From positions 1 to 42,419 of the forward strand of contig JBDSRX010000063.1 in NCBI GenBank assembly GCA_039929105.1: a DNA stretch of 42,419 nucleotides, written 5' to 3'. Shown piece after piece: positions 1 through 7,469 of the stretch (positions are counted from its first letter, which is position 1; the number at the start of each line of letters is the position of its first letter). The stretch comes from JBDSRX01 sp039929105 (GTDB lineage Bacteria; Patescibacteriota; Dojkabacteria; J137). The notes beneath the pieces are model-generated. The model saw only the letters and a list, made by a program, of their open reading frames with translations. It made no database searches and had not been told where the DNA came from. A program made the translations under genes and the position numbers.

Positions 1-1181
1 TTCTAGGTGCAGTTCTTGCGTCTCTTATATTTGTAAATGGTGCTTACGATTTTATATTCTTCTTACCACAAACGTTTACATTCTTTCTCTTCTTAAATTT
101 CTTAATAAGTAAAAGATTAAACTGGAAGAAGTTAGTTATCGCATCTATATTATTAATACTAACTCATTTCGTTATAGGTACAATATTGGCTTTCATTTTA
201 ATAATAAAGTACTTAATAATTGACTTAGAGTTATTAGATTTAGAACATAAAAGTAACTTTAGAGTGATTACTTTATTTATGGGTCTAATTACCCTTTTCA
301 CAATACTATTAAACCTAGCCGGCTTCAGCTTCGAAAGCATATATCAAGCCAATGAAATTGCGTTTATCGGATCTGCTACCAATCTAGCTCCACCAGATAA
401 CTATACTTTTGTAATTAATATACTTGGAACAGGAATAATACTATTTGCTATCTCAGCTATTTTTTTCTTTTTTCAAAGGAAACATAATACTTTAATAACA
501 TTTTCAATTATTTATATACTAATTAATCTAGCCTTATTCTTTATAAGTCCTACTTACGCAAATAAGTTCTTAATAGGATTTGGAATATTTAGTTCTGTGG
601 TTATTATTAATTACTTAAAAGAATTTAAGTTTACTTCTGCTAAAGCAGCAATTCTGTTTACAGGATTAGTGATCGTTTTTATGCAGCCATTTATTACAAA
701 TTACAAAGCTTATTTACAGTTCTATACACAATCAGATGCAACTGTATCTATAGTAAATAGTCGAGATTTAGTATTTCTAAACAAACTTAAAGAAATTAAT
801 AATGATTGTACAATTATTACCGACCCTCTAACACAGTCACTTATAACGGGCTACACTAGCTATACAACAGCTTCTGCTCAATATATGTCTATAACTTCTA
901 GAAGAGCTCTTTTATCGTTTATAACAGACCCTAAACAAAACACATTAAATGGTGTTAAGAACATTTCCGAAGTAAAAGGAAGCACAAATATCTGCTTTTT
1001 ATACAGTTCTAGACTAGAAATTGGAACAAGACCAGAAAACTTAAATTGGGCAAATAATATATATCTTCTTCCGTTAAACAATAACGAACCTATTTCAAAT
1101 AGAAATATAAAGACATTTATAACTAATAATAAAGGAATAGAGTTATACGAGGATAGCTACTTCCAATTATTTAGTATTTAG
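1..1181 (+). CDS. Polytopic membrane protein, 3' part only
   Basis: The reading frame is open from the left edge (first complete codon at 3) to the TAG at 1179-1181, so the 5' end lies outside the window. An internal ATG at 186 exists, but the frame upstream encodes hydrophobic membrane helices and is clearly part of the same gene. At least six hydrophobic segments are followed by a soluble C-terminal stretch of about 130 residues carrying CTIITDPLTQSLITGY. A TDP-T-Y-like motif after a membrane bundle recalls C-terminal extracytoplasmic domains of GT39/PMT-like polyprenol-dependent glycosyltransferases, but I cannot assign a family. Its stop overlaps by 4 bp that of the convergent gene. The neighbouring flippase and sortase suggest envelope assembly. 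Confidence 0.75.
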   Translation, partial: LGAVLASLIFVNGAYDFIFFLPQTFTFFLFLNFLISKRLNWKKLVIASILLILTHFVIGTILAFILIIKYLIIDLELLDLEHKSNFRVITLFMGLITLFTILLNLAGFSFESIYQANEIAFIGSATNLAPPDNYTFVINILGTGIILFAISAIFFFFQRKHNTLITFSIIYILINLALFFISPTYANKFLIGFGIFSSVVIINYLKEFKFTSAKAAILFTGLVIVFMQPFITNYKAYLQFYTQSDATVSIVNSRDLVFLNKLKEINNDCTIITDPLTQSLITGYTSYTTASAQYMSITSRRALLSFITDPKQNTLNGVKNISEVKGSTNICFLYSSRLEIGTRPENLNWANNIYLLPLNNNEPISNRNIKTFITNNKGIELYEDSYFQLFSI

Positions 1182-1456
1182 TTACTAGAAGGCACCACAA
1201 TCTCTTTATCTGCTAAACATTGGTGGTAAAGCTCAATAAGTGGTTCAGATCTCAAAGAAGTTCCAGATGTAGAATTAATTCTTGAGTTTTCGAAACAACC
1301 ATCGATTGCTTCGTTCTTATTGTTTGTAATCTCTACCTTTAGTGCTTCTTGTTGAAAATTGATGAATTCACCTGCTCTAGAGTAGATTAAAACACCTAAT
1401 GTAACAAATGATACAGACACTAATAGTGTGCAAAGGAAGTATAAAATTACTTTCAT
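1178..1456 (-). CDS. Small single-pass membrane protein
   Basis: 92 residues. One N-terminal hydrophobic helix (about residues 3-26) acts as a signal anchor and leaves a hydrophilic tail with two cysteines (in DGCFEN and HQCLADK) probably outside the membrane; the pair could form a disulfide. I recognise no family. The ATG at 1456 lies about 24 nt downstream of a TATAAT box, with the AT-rich leader (TTATTAAT) seen at many starts here. Its stop overlaps the stop of the convergent membrane protein by 4 bp. Coding status rests on the anchor, promoter and fit in the gap. Confidence 0.6.
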   Translation of the reverse strand: MKVILYFLCTLLVSVSFVTLGVLIYSRAGEFINFQQEALKVEITNNKNEAIDGCFENSRINSTSGTSLRSEPLIELYHQCLADKEIVVPSSN

Positions 1457-1480
1457 AAAAGTTGATTAATAAATATCAGG

Positions 1481-1486
1481 ATTATA
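1481..1486 (-). promoter_or_regulatory. -10 box (TATAAT) for the small membrane protein
   Basis: On the minus strand the sequence reads TATAAT followed by 24 nt and the ATG at 1456. No convincing -35 is visible. Confidence 0.5.
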
Positions 1487-1528
1487 TATCATTACCCTAA
1501 ATTTATCAATCTGAGCTTACAAAGAACA

Positions 1529-1558
1529 AAAAACCAAGGATTTTATTCCTTGGTTTTT
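1529..1558 (-). terminator. Rho-independent terminator
   Basis: Perfect 12-bp stem (AAAAACCAAGGA paired with TCCTTGGTTTTT) around a 6-nt loop, with T-rich sequence on both sides. It lies just beyond the stop of the secreted protein encoded at 1578-1871 and would terminate its transcript; its symmetry makes it potentially bidirectional. Confidence 0.8.
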
Positions 1559-1577
1559 TAAACTTAACAATATCTAA

Positions 1578-1871
1578 TTACTCAGATTTTGCTAATTTAG
1601 TTTTTAATGCTTTGCCACTTACAAAAGCTAATATTCCTAATCCTACTGTAGAAGATAAAATTACTACATCTTCTGGAGCAATAGCTCTAGGGTCATTTTT
1701 ATTGAATAGTGATGTTGGAGCACATGTAGAAATTCCATATGTACCATAAACATTACCATATACGTTTGTACAGCTTTGAGCATTAACAACGTTAACACTT
1801 CCTAGGATTGTACTAAATGCGAATAGTACCAATGCTAAAACTGAAGTATTTATTAATTTTTTTGCTGTCAT
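1578..1871 (-). CDS. Small secreted protein with C-terminal membrane anchor
   Basis: 97 residues. An N-terminal signal peptide (KK, hydrophobic core about 10-25, then VNA before Q) is followed by a mature region of about 40 residues with two cysteines (SCTN, STCAP). A C-terminal hydrophobic helix (about 68-85) ends in a lysine-rich tail (KALKTKLAKSE). Signal peptide, short domain, helix and basic tail is the plan of a sortase-sorted surface protein, and a sortase gene lies 52 bp upstream on the same strand. No LPxTG-like pentapeptide is visible before the helix, so a sortase-substrate role is only an inference; a plain double-anchored protein is equally possible. It has its own extended -10 promoter and a terminator. 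Confidence 0.7.
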   Translation of the reverse strand: MTAKKLINTSVLALVLFAFSTILGSVNVVNAQSCTNVYGNVYGTYGISTCAPTSLFNKNDPRAIAPEDVVILSSTVGLGILAFVSGKALKTKLAKSE

Positions 1872-1894
1872 ATATCTTGTATTAATATATAGTA

Positions 1895-1903
1895 ATTATA
1901 TCA
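1895..1903 (-). promoter_or_regulatory. Extended -10 promoter (TGATATAAT)
   Basis: The minus strand reads TGA-TATAAT, then 23 nt with TATATTAAT, then the ATG at 1871. It gives the secreted protein a promoter separate from the upstream sortase gene. Confidence 0.6.
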
Positions 1904-1923
1904 CAAATGTACTTTTAAATCAA

Positions 1924-2607
1924 TTACTTTACCAACTCGGCATATACTATAATCTTGTTTACAGAAGTATAGTCAATACAAGTGTACATAATCAAATCAC
2001 CACTTCTTGTAACATGAGAATTTTGCTCTACAAATGTTACTTTATACTTATATGCTACATTGTTCCAATTTATAGTTACAATCTCTCCACCTTTAAGTTT
2101 ATCAAACTCAGTAAATAGGTTTTTATTTCTATAATCCCAACTTAAGTTGTTTTCACCCCATCTGTGGGCTGCAAGAACAACAGGTAAAGTATTATTGTCT
2201 GGTGTTCCTTGTGTTGGATCTCTCCAAACTCCACTATCTAGTGCTAAAGAAGCATTTTGACTCTCAAATATTTGAGTATCAATGCTTAAGCCACTATCAC
2301 TAATTTGAATATTAGCTCCAGTTGTTGTTACTTTATTCTCTGGGACAATAAAAGTTAATGGTTTAATCTTAGTACTTGTTGTAGTAAAAGGATCAGCGAA
2401 AGTATACTTTCCTTGCTTAACATCACCTCTTTCTCCATCAAAAATGTTTTGGACTAGTAACTCACTTTCTCTCTCTGGTTGAAACGCAGCTAGTACTTGG
2501 TATCTAGGACCAAGGTTAAAATAGGCCAAAAGAAGCACTGGAATTAAAACCAGTGTACAACCTAGCATTATATTGAAATTTGCCGATACTTTTAATAGTT
2601 TTTCCAT
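1924..2607 (-). CDS. Sortase family transpeptidase
   Basis: About 227 residues. Sortases cleave a sorting motif through a Cys thioester and transfer the protein to an amine acceptor on the cell surface. Here an N-terminal signal anchor (about 10-30) precedes a linker and a C-terminal sortase barrel with the catalytic His in AAHRWG and the catalytic Cys in MYTCID. The Arg that normally follows the Cys strand is replaced by Lys (NKIIVYA; the sortases at 37532 and 39382 have QRLIVKA and PRLIVQA). I chose the ATG at 2607: the longer frame to 2625 begins with TTG and would run through the TATAAT box 6 nt upstream. The next gene downstream encodes a small secreted, C-terminally anchored protein that could be a substrate or partner. 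Confidence 0.85.
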   Translation of the reverse strand: MEKLLKVSANFNIMLGCTLVLIPVLLLAYFNLGPRYQVLAAFQPERESELLVQNIFDGERGDVKQGKYTFADPFTTTSTKIKPLTFIVPENKVTTTGANIQISDSGLSIDTQIFESQNASLALDSGVWRDPTQGTPDNNTLPVVLAAHRWGENNLSWDYRNKNLFTEFDKLKGGEIVTINWNNVAYKYKVTFVEQNSHVTRSGDLIMYTCIDYTSVNKIIVYAELVK

Positions 2608-2613
2608 ATAACA

Positions 2614-2619
2614 ATTATA
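2614..2619 (-). promoter_or_regulatory. -10 box giving a leaderless sortase transcript
   Basis: On the minus strand TATAAT is separated from the ATG at 2607 by only 6 nt (TGTTAT). A start site 6-8 nt after the -10 would fall on or next to the A of the ATG. Confidence 0.5.
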
Positions 2620-2716
2620 GCACAAAATGACTATTTCTAACAGTCCAGGAAAGGTTCTGAGGTTCTGCTAGTTAAGCATTTTAAAAGTTTGTAAGATAAA
2701 TAATTTACCTAAAAAC

Positions 2717-2725
2717 TGATATAAT
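2717..2725 (+). promoter_or_regulatory. Extended -10 promoter (TGATATAAT) for the flippase
   Basis: TGATATAAT is followed by 24 nt of AT-rich leader (AATTAATTAATATAACTA) and the ATG at 2750. It is divergent from the sortase promoter about 100 bp away. Confidence 0.6.
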
Positions 2726-2749
2726 AATCCCAATTAATTAATATAACTA

Positions 2750-3979
2750 ATGAATCTTATTAAATCCTTACTTCCAGGCATTTCTAGAGTACTTTCTAGC
2801 ACCAGTCCGATAATAATCCTTTTTGTTTTAAGTAAATTTGTTCCAGTAGAAGATATTGGTCTTTTAAACTACTTCGTTGCTTTAATTACAATAGTAGGAG
2901 TCTTAACTGACTTTGGATTGCCAGAAGCAGTACAAAAGTTTGTTATACAAGGAAAAGATAAACTAGAGAGAATTTCTTTCACTATAATCTCGGAAATAGG
3001 ACTAGTAATAACGGGAGGAGTCATCTTTCTTATTTTAGATTGGGTTTCTGGATATAAAATATCTTTTGGATACAGTTTTCAAATATTTCTTTTACTAATA
3101 TTTTCTGCTAGCAATGTCTTTATCTTAATATTTAATGGTTTAAAAGATAACTTTAGAACCAGTCTTTATTACACGCTTTCATCTCTATTATTTATTGGAT
3201 TAACATTTGGACTATATTTCTTCAAAATTACAGATGTAATTAATGCATTCTTAATTGGAAGAATAGTTGGTTGGGCAGTATTTTCTATAATTCCTTTAAT
3301 CGAACTAAATAATCAAAAATTGATAGACTTTAGTAAAGCACATTTCGATAAAAGATTTACAATGTTTGCTTTAAATACATTAATTGCAACAATGGCTTAT
3401 GTAATTATGGGGCAATGGGATTCTATTTTGGTTACAAATTACGCTGGTAATTACGAAAATGGAATTTATAAATCTGTAAGTACATTAGCAACAGTTCCAA
3501 TTGTTCTTTCTGTAATTTTACAAACAAAACTTCTACCAGAATTTAGTGAACTTGTTGCACAAGGAAAAATAAATGAACTTAAACAAGAACTTTATAAATA
3601 TTTAAAAATACTCGGAGCATTCTGTGGAATTGTATTTGTAGTAAGTATTCCCTTAGCAAGATTCGGTTTAACTATTGTTTATAACGAAGAAATTGCATCT
3701 AATGGATTACAATATTTCTTCCCAATATTAGCTGGAGTTTTAATTTATATTTTCACTTCACCAATACTTTCTGTATTAATGGCATTAGGCTATGAGCACT
3801 TTTATCGAAACTCAGCGATTATACAAAGTGTTCTATTTTTAAGTGTTTCTGTGGCATTAATAGGAACATTTGGAATTACATTGCTACCAATATTATTATT
3901 AATTGCGAATGTAATATTCTTAGTTCTAAATTTAATAGGATTAAGATTCAGCTTAATACAAAGCACGAAATTCGAATAA
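2750..3979 (+). CDS. Wzx-like oligosaccharide flippase (MOP superfamily)
   Basis: 409 residues with about twelve hydrophobic segments and the opening typical of polysaccharide exporters: a short basic N-terminus, GISRVLSS, and FGLPEAVQKF after the second helix. Members flip undecaprenyl-linked oligosaccharides across the cytoplasmic membrane. The length matches the family. The last codons (QSTKFE) lie in the left arm of an inverted repeat, so the natural C-terminus has probably been replaced by repeat sequence. The gene sits in an envelope cluster with the membrane protein and sortase upstream. The family is clear; the lipid-linked substrate is not. Confidence 0.85.
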   Translation: MNLIKSLLPGISRVLSSTSPIIILFVLSKFVPVEDIGLLNYFVALITIVGVLTDFGLPEAVQKFVIQGKDKLERISFTIISEIGLVITGGVIFLILDWVSGYKISFGYSFQIFLLLIFSASNVFILIFNGLKDNFRTSLYYTLSSLLFIGLTFGLYFFKITDVINAFLIGRIVGWAVFSIIPLIELNNQKLIDFSKAHFDKRFTMFALNTLIATMAYVIMGQWDSILVTNYAGNYENGIYKSVSTLATVPIVLSVILQTKLLPEFSELVAQGKINELKQELYKYLKILGAFCGIVFVVSIPLARFGLTIVYNEEIASNGLQYFFPILAGVLIYIFTSPILSVLMALGYEHFYRNSAIIQSVLFLSVSVALIGTFGITLLPILLLIANVIFLVLNLIGLRFSLIQSTKFE

Positions 3980-4040
3980 CGAAGCCCAAAGATGTCACAT
4001 TTTGAAGTTTCGGATTTCTTCATTCGTGCTTCGTGCTTTT
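3960..4040 (+). repeat. Inverted repeat spanning the flippase stop codon
   Basis: The left arm (3960-3984, AAAGCACGAA...AACGAAG) is an imperfect reverse complement of the right arm (4018-4040, CTTCATTCGTGCTTCGTGCT). The left arm includes the last codons and stop of the flippase gene. It could act as a terminator-like hairpin and belongs to the GAATTTCGAA-type interspersed repeats also seen near 42230-42365. Confidence 0.55.
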
Positions 4041-4085
4041 CACCTACGCAACTCTGTTAACTTTATAAAACTCCAGGAATACAGG

Positions 4086-4142
4086 TGGGCTAAAGCCAAG
4101 CAAAATCTACAAGCTCGTAGAACTCGCTTAAGATTTGGCCTA
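4086..4142 (+). repeat. Dispersed noncoding repeat, copy A
   Basis: About 56 bp that aligns with 42147-42192 over GGGCT...AAGCAAAATCTA-AAGCTC...CTTAAGATTTGGCCT with roughly ten differences. The outer parts (GCCAAGCAAAATCT and AGATTTGGCC) are partly complementary. It lies between the flippase and the acetyl-CoA synthetase genes, which are otherwise separated by 220 bp without a credible gene. Confidence 0.55.
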
Positions 4143-4198
4143 TATAGTCATAAAAATAATGATAGAATATCTTTGCACTTAACTATTATCTAACTTCT

Positions 4199-6358
4199 AT
4201 GGGAAAGCTAAGCTTTCTATTTAATCCAAAGAGCATTGCTATTGTTGGCGTTTCCGAAGATCCAGCAAAATTAGGATCTGTCATACTTTCAAACTTAACA
4301 GAAGCAAAATTTAGAGGAAATATCTATCCTGTGAATCCAAAATATAAAGAACTTTTCGGTTTTAAAACTTACGCAAAAGTTTCAGATATACCAGAAGCTG
4401 TTGATTGTGTAGTGGTAGTTATTCCTGCTGGACTTGTTCCAGAAGTTCTTGAAGATTGTGGAAAGAACAAAGCAAAATCTGCAATTGTTATTTCTGCTGG
4501 ATTTAAAGAAGTTGGACCAGTAGGGGAAGAATTAGAAAAAAGAATTGCTGGAATTGCGAGAAAATACAATATAAGAATAATGGGACCAAACTGTTTAGGA
4601 GAGATTGTTCCTAAATATAAAGTTAATTTATCTTTTGCTGCTTCACATCCTTTAGAAGGAGATGTTGCATTCCTTTCACAGTCTGGTGCATTCTGTACTG
4701 CAATTTTAGATATGTCTTTAGATAAGAATTTAGGATTTTCACACTTTGTATCTTTTGGAAATAAAATTGATTTAAACGAAAATGATTTAGTAGAAGATTG
4801 GCTAGACGACGATAACGTAAAAGTTATTGGAGGATATTTAGAAGAAGTAGATTCTGGACTAGACCTTGTAGAAATTTATAAAGAAGCAAACGCAAAAAAA
4901 CCAATGATAGTTTTAAAGCCTGGTGAGAGTTCTCAAGCAATTGCTGCAATATCTTCTCACACCGGATCGTTGGCTGGTTCTGCTGAAGTATTTAAAACAG
5001 CAATGCGACAAGCTGGAATTACAATTGCAAAAGATGTAAATCAAATGTTCAACTTAATGATGGGTTTCTCTTGGGCAAAAGTTCCAAAAGGAAAGAGAGT
5101 TGCGATTATTACAAATGCTGGAGGACCTGGAATTATTGCTACTGATGAAATTGTAAAGAGTGGTTTAGAAATGGCAAAAATTTCTGAAGAATCTACAGCT
5201 GCAATGAGAGCAATTCTTCCTCAAAACGCAAGTTTACACAATCCAATAGATGTTATTGGAGATGCACTGGCAGAAAGATACAAAGCTCCAATAGATATTT
5301 TAATGAAAGACGAAGGAGTAGATATTGTTCTTGTTGTTTTAACACCTCAGTTAGTAACTCAAATTGAAGATACTGCTAAATTAATTATTAATAGTGCAAA
5401 GTTAGCAAACAAACCAATCTATGCAGTCTTCTTAGGTGGAAAGTATGTAAATTTCGGACTACAGAGACTGTACGACGATCGTATTCCAGCATTCAACGAT
5501 ATTGATCAAGCTGTTGATGTTATAGCTGCAATGCAAAAATATGGCGATTTTAAACAAGCTGTAAAAAAAGGCAAGAATCTATTTAACGATTTAATTGATG
5601 AAAAACTAGAAAAAGGTAAATACAGAGATGAAGTTATTAAAGCTTTTGAAAGTAATGATGGGAAATCGGAAACTGCATTAAACGAAGACTTAACTTCAAG
5701 GATTGCAGAAGAAGTAGGTTTAGATTTACCTCAATATTTAACATTAAAAGCTAGCCCAGATACTTTAGGAAAGTTCTTAGAATTTGGTAAAAAACATTAT
5801 CCAGTTGTTTTAAAAACACCTGCGGATGTTATTGCTCATAAGACTGATAAAAAAGCTATTTACTTGAATATAAATACAGATAAAGAACTTGAAGCTGCAT
5901 ATTCTGAACTAGTAACAATGATTCAAAAAGAAATGAAAATTAAATCTCCAAGTTTAATTCTTCAAGAACAAATTACAGGAGCAAAAGAAATATTGATTGG
6001 TGTTAAAAGAGATGGGGGTGCAGATGTTTACACAGGAAGAAAAGGAGGTTTTGGACATTTAATGACATTTGGAACAGGTGGAATTTATACAGAAATTTAT
6101 CATGATGTTGGATTTGCATTAGTACCATCTTCTCGAGAAGAAATATTAGATACATTAAAAACAACAAAGATTTATAAAATAATTGATGGTGCAAGAGGTT
6201 TAGAAAAACTTAATGAGAAAGAATTATTAAATGCAATCGAAGCGATTCAAAAGCTTGTTGTTTATTATCCAGAAATATCTAGTATTGATTTAAATCCAGT
6301 ATTGTTGAATGAAAAAAGAGCAGTTTGTGTAGATTTGAAGTTTTTTGTAGGGAAGTAG
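4199..6358 (+). CDS. Acetyl-CoA synthetase (ADP-forming), fused alpha-beta chain
   Basis: 719 residues, typical for fused enzymes converting acyl-CoA, ADP and phosphate to acid, ATP and CoA, a substrate-level ATP-yielding step of fermenters. Order: CoA-binding Rossmann domain (about 5-130, IAIVGVSEDPAKLG), succinyl-CoA-ligase-like flavodoxin domains (about 150-460) with the phosphoryl-carrier His254 in SSHTGSLAGS and TNAGGPGI, then a C-terminal ATP-grasp domain (about 490-719) with VVLKTPAD, GGFGHLMTFGTGGIYTE and SSIDLNPVLL. The ATG at 4199 places the Rossmann strand at the proper distance. Acetyl-CoA is the likeliest substrate but other acyl-CoAs are possible. An S23 element begins at its stop codon. 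Confidence 0.9.
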   Translation: MGKLSFLFNPKSIAIVGVSEDPAKLGSVILSNLTEAKFRGNIYPVNPKYKELFGFKTYAKVSDIPEAVDCVVVVIPAGLVPEVLEDCGKNKAKSAIVISAGFKEVGPVGEELEKRIAGIARKYNIRIMGPNCLGEIVPKYKVNLSFAASHPLEGDVAFLSQSGAFCTAILDMSLDKNLGFSHFVSFGNKIDLNENDLVEDWLDDDNVKVIGGYLEEVDSGLDLVEIYKEANAKKPMIVLKPGESSQAIAAISSHTGSLAGSAEVFKTAMRQAGITIAKDVNQMFNLMMGFSWAKVPKGKRVAIITNAGGPGIIATDEIVKSGLEMAKISEESTAAMRAILPQNASLHNPIDVIGDALAERYKAPIDILMKDEGVDIVLVVLTPQLVTQIEDTAKLIINSAKLANKPIYAVFLGGKYVNFGLQRLYDDRIPAFNDIDQAVDVIAAMQKYGDFKQAVKKGKNLFNDLIDEKLEKGKYRDEVIKAFESNDGKSETALNEDLTSRIAEEVGLDLPQYLTLKASPDTLGKFLEFGKKHYPVVLKTPADVIAHKTDKKAIYLNINTDKELEAAYSELVTMIQKEMKIKSPSLILQEQITGAKEILIGVKRDGGADVYTGRKGGFGHLMTFGTGGIYTEIYHDVGFALVPSSREEILDTLKTTKIYKIIDGARGLEKLNEKELLNAIEAIQKLVVYYPEISSIDLNPVLLNEKRAVCVDLKFFVGK

Positions 6359-6847
6359 TGACAAATGAATAAATGAAATGGATGAAAGTAATGAAAATAA
6401 TTGTATTGAAATACATTGTTAGGGATATGAGATTTCATTGATAATCAGTGAATGAAAAAAGAAAATATCATTCTAGATAAGTCCTATAGCTTCTCAATAC
6501 AGATTGTTCAACTTTATAAAGTTTTAATTTCAAATAAAGAATATGTTTTAAGCAAACAATTATTACGTTGTGGAACCTCAGTAGGAGCAAATATTTATGA
6601 GGCGCAAGGAAGCATTTCTAAGAAAGAGTTTATAGTTAAAATGCAAATTTCCTATAAAGAATTAATTGAAAGTGGATATTGGTTAAATTTATTAAAAGAT
6701 ACAGATTTCATAACGAATGATACTTTTAATAGATACATTGGATTGGTTGAAGAAATAAAAAGAATACTCGTCTCAATTCAAAAGAAAATGAAGTGAGTTT
6801 TAATTCACTTCATTAATTTCATTTCTTTAATTATTTTAATTTGTGAC
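6358..6847 (+). mobile_element. S23 unit 1 enclosed by an inverted repeat (IVS-like)
   Basis: Left arm 6358-6402 (GTGACAAATGAATAAATGAA...) and right arm 6801-6847 are imperfect reverse complements, roughly 75 percent over 45 bp. They enclose a leader and an S23-type four-helix-bundle gene. The unit fills the whole space between the acetyl-CoA synthetase stop and the XRE stop. The leader (6393-6451) aligns with that of unit 2, including a TGTATT-GA-AATACA hairpin and TTGATAATCA just before the start. 23S rRNA intervening sequences have this plan (stem-forming ends, S23 gene inside), but this copy is not in rRNA. Mobility is an inference. Confidence 0.5.
6452..6796 (+). CDS. Four-helix-bundle protein, S23/bAvd family
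   Basis: 114 residues, the usual length of the family found in 23S rRNA intervening sequences and, as Avd, in diversity-generating retroelements. Hallmarks: KSYSFSIQIVQLYK at the start, then LSKQLLRCGTSVGANIYEAQG, SKKEFIVKMQISYKELIES and YWLNLL. These proteins form pentameric helical barrels with basic surfaces that bind nucleic acid; the role of free-standing copies is not known. It is paralogous to the gene at 9240. No reverse transcriptase or variable repeat is visible nearby, so a retroelement role is not supported. Confidence 0.85.
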   Translation: MKKENIILDKSYSFSIQIVQLYKVLISNKEYVLSKQLLRCGTSVGANIYEAQGSISKKEFIVKMQISYKELIESGYWLNLLKDTDFITNDTFNRYIGLVEEIKRILVSIQKKMK

Positions 6848-7126
6848 TTATTTCCTTTTCTTATCTGCATCTGCAGTCATTTTCTTTGGAGGAATAAAAT
6901 ACTCGATGTCTTTCTTATAAAGTCTTGCTAATTCTAATAATTCTAATACATCAATTCTTCTGTCACCATGTTCAATTTTTGAAAGATAAGATTGATACCT
7001 TCCAATTTTATCTGCAACAACTTGTTGTTTTAAACCAGATTCTCTTCTTGCTCTTTGTAGTCTTCCTACCAGATACTCGTATTGAGGAGAATAAATTGAT
7101 TTCATAACTGGTCCTTTCTTTTTCAT
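6848..7126 (-). CDS. XRE-family helix-turn-helix regulator
   Basis: 92 residues. A Cro/C1-type HTH occupies about residues 17-72: LQRARRESGLKQQVVADKIGRYQSYLSKIEHGDRRIDVLELLELARLY, with the Q-Q-VAD and SYLSKIEHG recognition pattern. A short basic tail follows. The ATG at 7126 is preceded by ACTTAATA like other genes here; an internal ATG at 7105 has a rare AAAGGA Shine-Dalgarno-like sequence 6 nt upstream and could be the real start. A perfect 16-bp palindrome about 30 bp upstream is a candidate autoregulatory site. Targets are unknown; a solitary chromosomal regulator is as likely as an antitoxin, and no toxin partner is adjacent. Confidence 0.8.
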   Translation of the reverse strand: MKKKGPVMKSIYSPQYEYLVGRLQRARRESGLKQQVVADKIGRYQSYLSKIEHGDRRIDVLELLELARLYKKDIEYFIPPKKMTADADKKRK

Positions 7127-7153
7127 ATTATTAAGTTTAAAAGCTAATTACAA

Positions 7154-7169
7154 TTGTATTTTAATACAA
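7154..7169. promoter_or_regulatory. Palindrome upstream of the XRE gene
   Basis: TTGTATT-TT-AATACAA, perfect 7-bp arms, 27 bp upstream of the XRE start on its promoter side. HTH regulators of this class commonly bind such dyads to repress themselves; the assignment is an inference. Confidence 0.4.
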
Positions 7170-7430
7170 ATTCGGGAAATTTTCCAACATGATATAAAAG
7201 TTAATGGTTTCCGGTTAATAGTTAATAGTTGTATAACAGTTAACTGTAAGGTTTAACGAGGAACTAGTAACCAGTAACTTGACTAACTGCAAGGCATGAC
7301 AATAGTGCCACTCCAGCTAAGATTTAGTGCCAGAAGAAGTAATTTAGGTGGTAAGGTCATAGATTAGCAAGTCTTCCCATATCCTGCTATTTGGTGATAT
7401 ACTTCCAGTTAGTTATCAGTTTTTGTTAGA
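7170..7430. other. Intergenic stretch without recognisable gene
   Basis: Some 260 bp between the XRE palindrome and the hrcA promoter. It starts with degenerate GTTAATAG-type repeats (7200-7300) and continues with mixed sequence containing TGGCACTA-like direct repeats on the minus strand. I find no open frame, tRNA or known small RNA fold. Confidence 0.5.
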
Positions 7431-7454
7431 AACGTTGTATACAACGTTTATACT
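7431..7454 (+). promoter_or_regulatory. Perfect 18-bp palindrome and -10 box upstream of hrcA
   Basis: AACGTTGTATACAACGTT (7431-7448) is fully self-complementary and abuts a TATACT -10 box (7449-7454), 15 nt before the hrcA ATG. The position suggests an operator, but it is not a CIRCE. Related ACGTTG dyads occur at 17480-17525 and inside the RAYT gene, so it may equally be a dispersed repeat recruited as promoter sequence. Confidence 0.5.
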
Positions 7455-7469
7455 TAATAAAGTTTTTAG

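Noticed and set aside
4002..4193. 63-codon frame between flippase and acetyl-CoA synthetase
   Set aside because: It reads through two noncoding repeats (3960-4040 and 4086-4142), and the second copy of the latter at 42147 does not keep the frame.
7170..7430. Possible structured RNA upstream of hrcA
   Set aside because: I could not find a consistent fold or similarity to SRP RNA, 6S RNA or a riboswitch.
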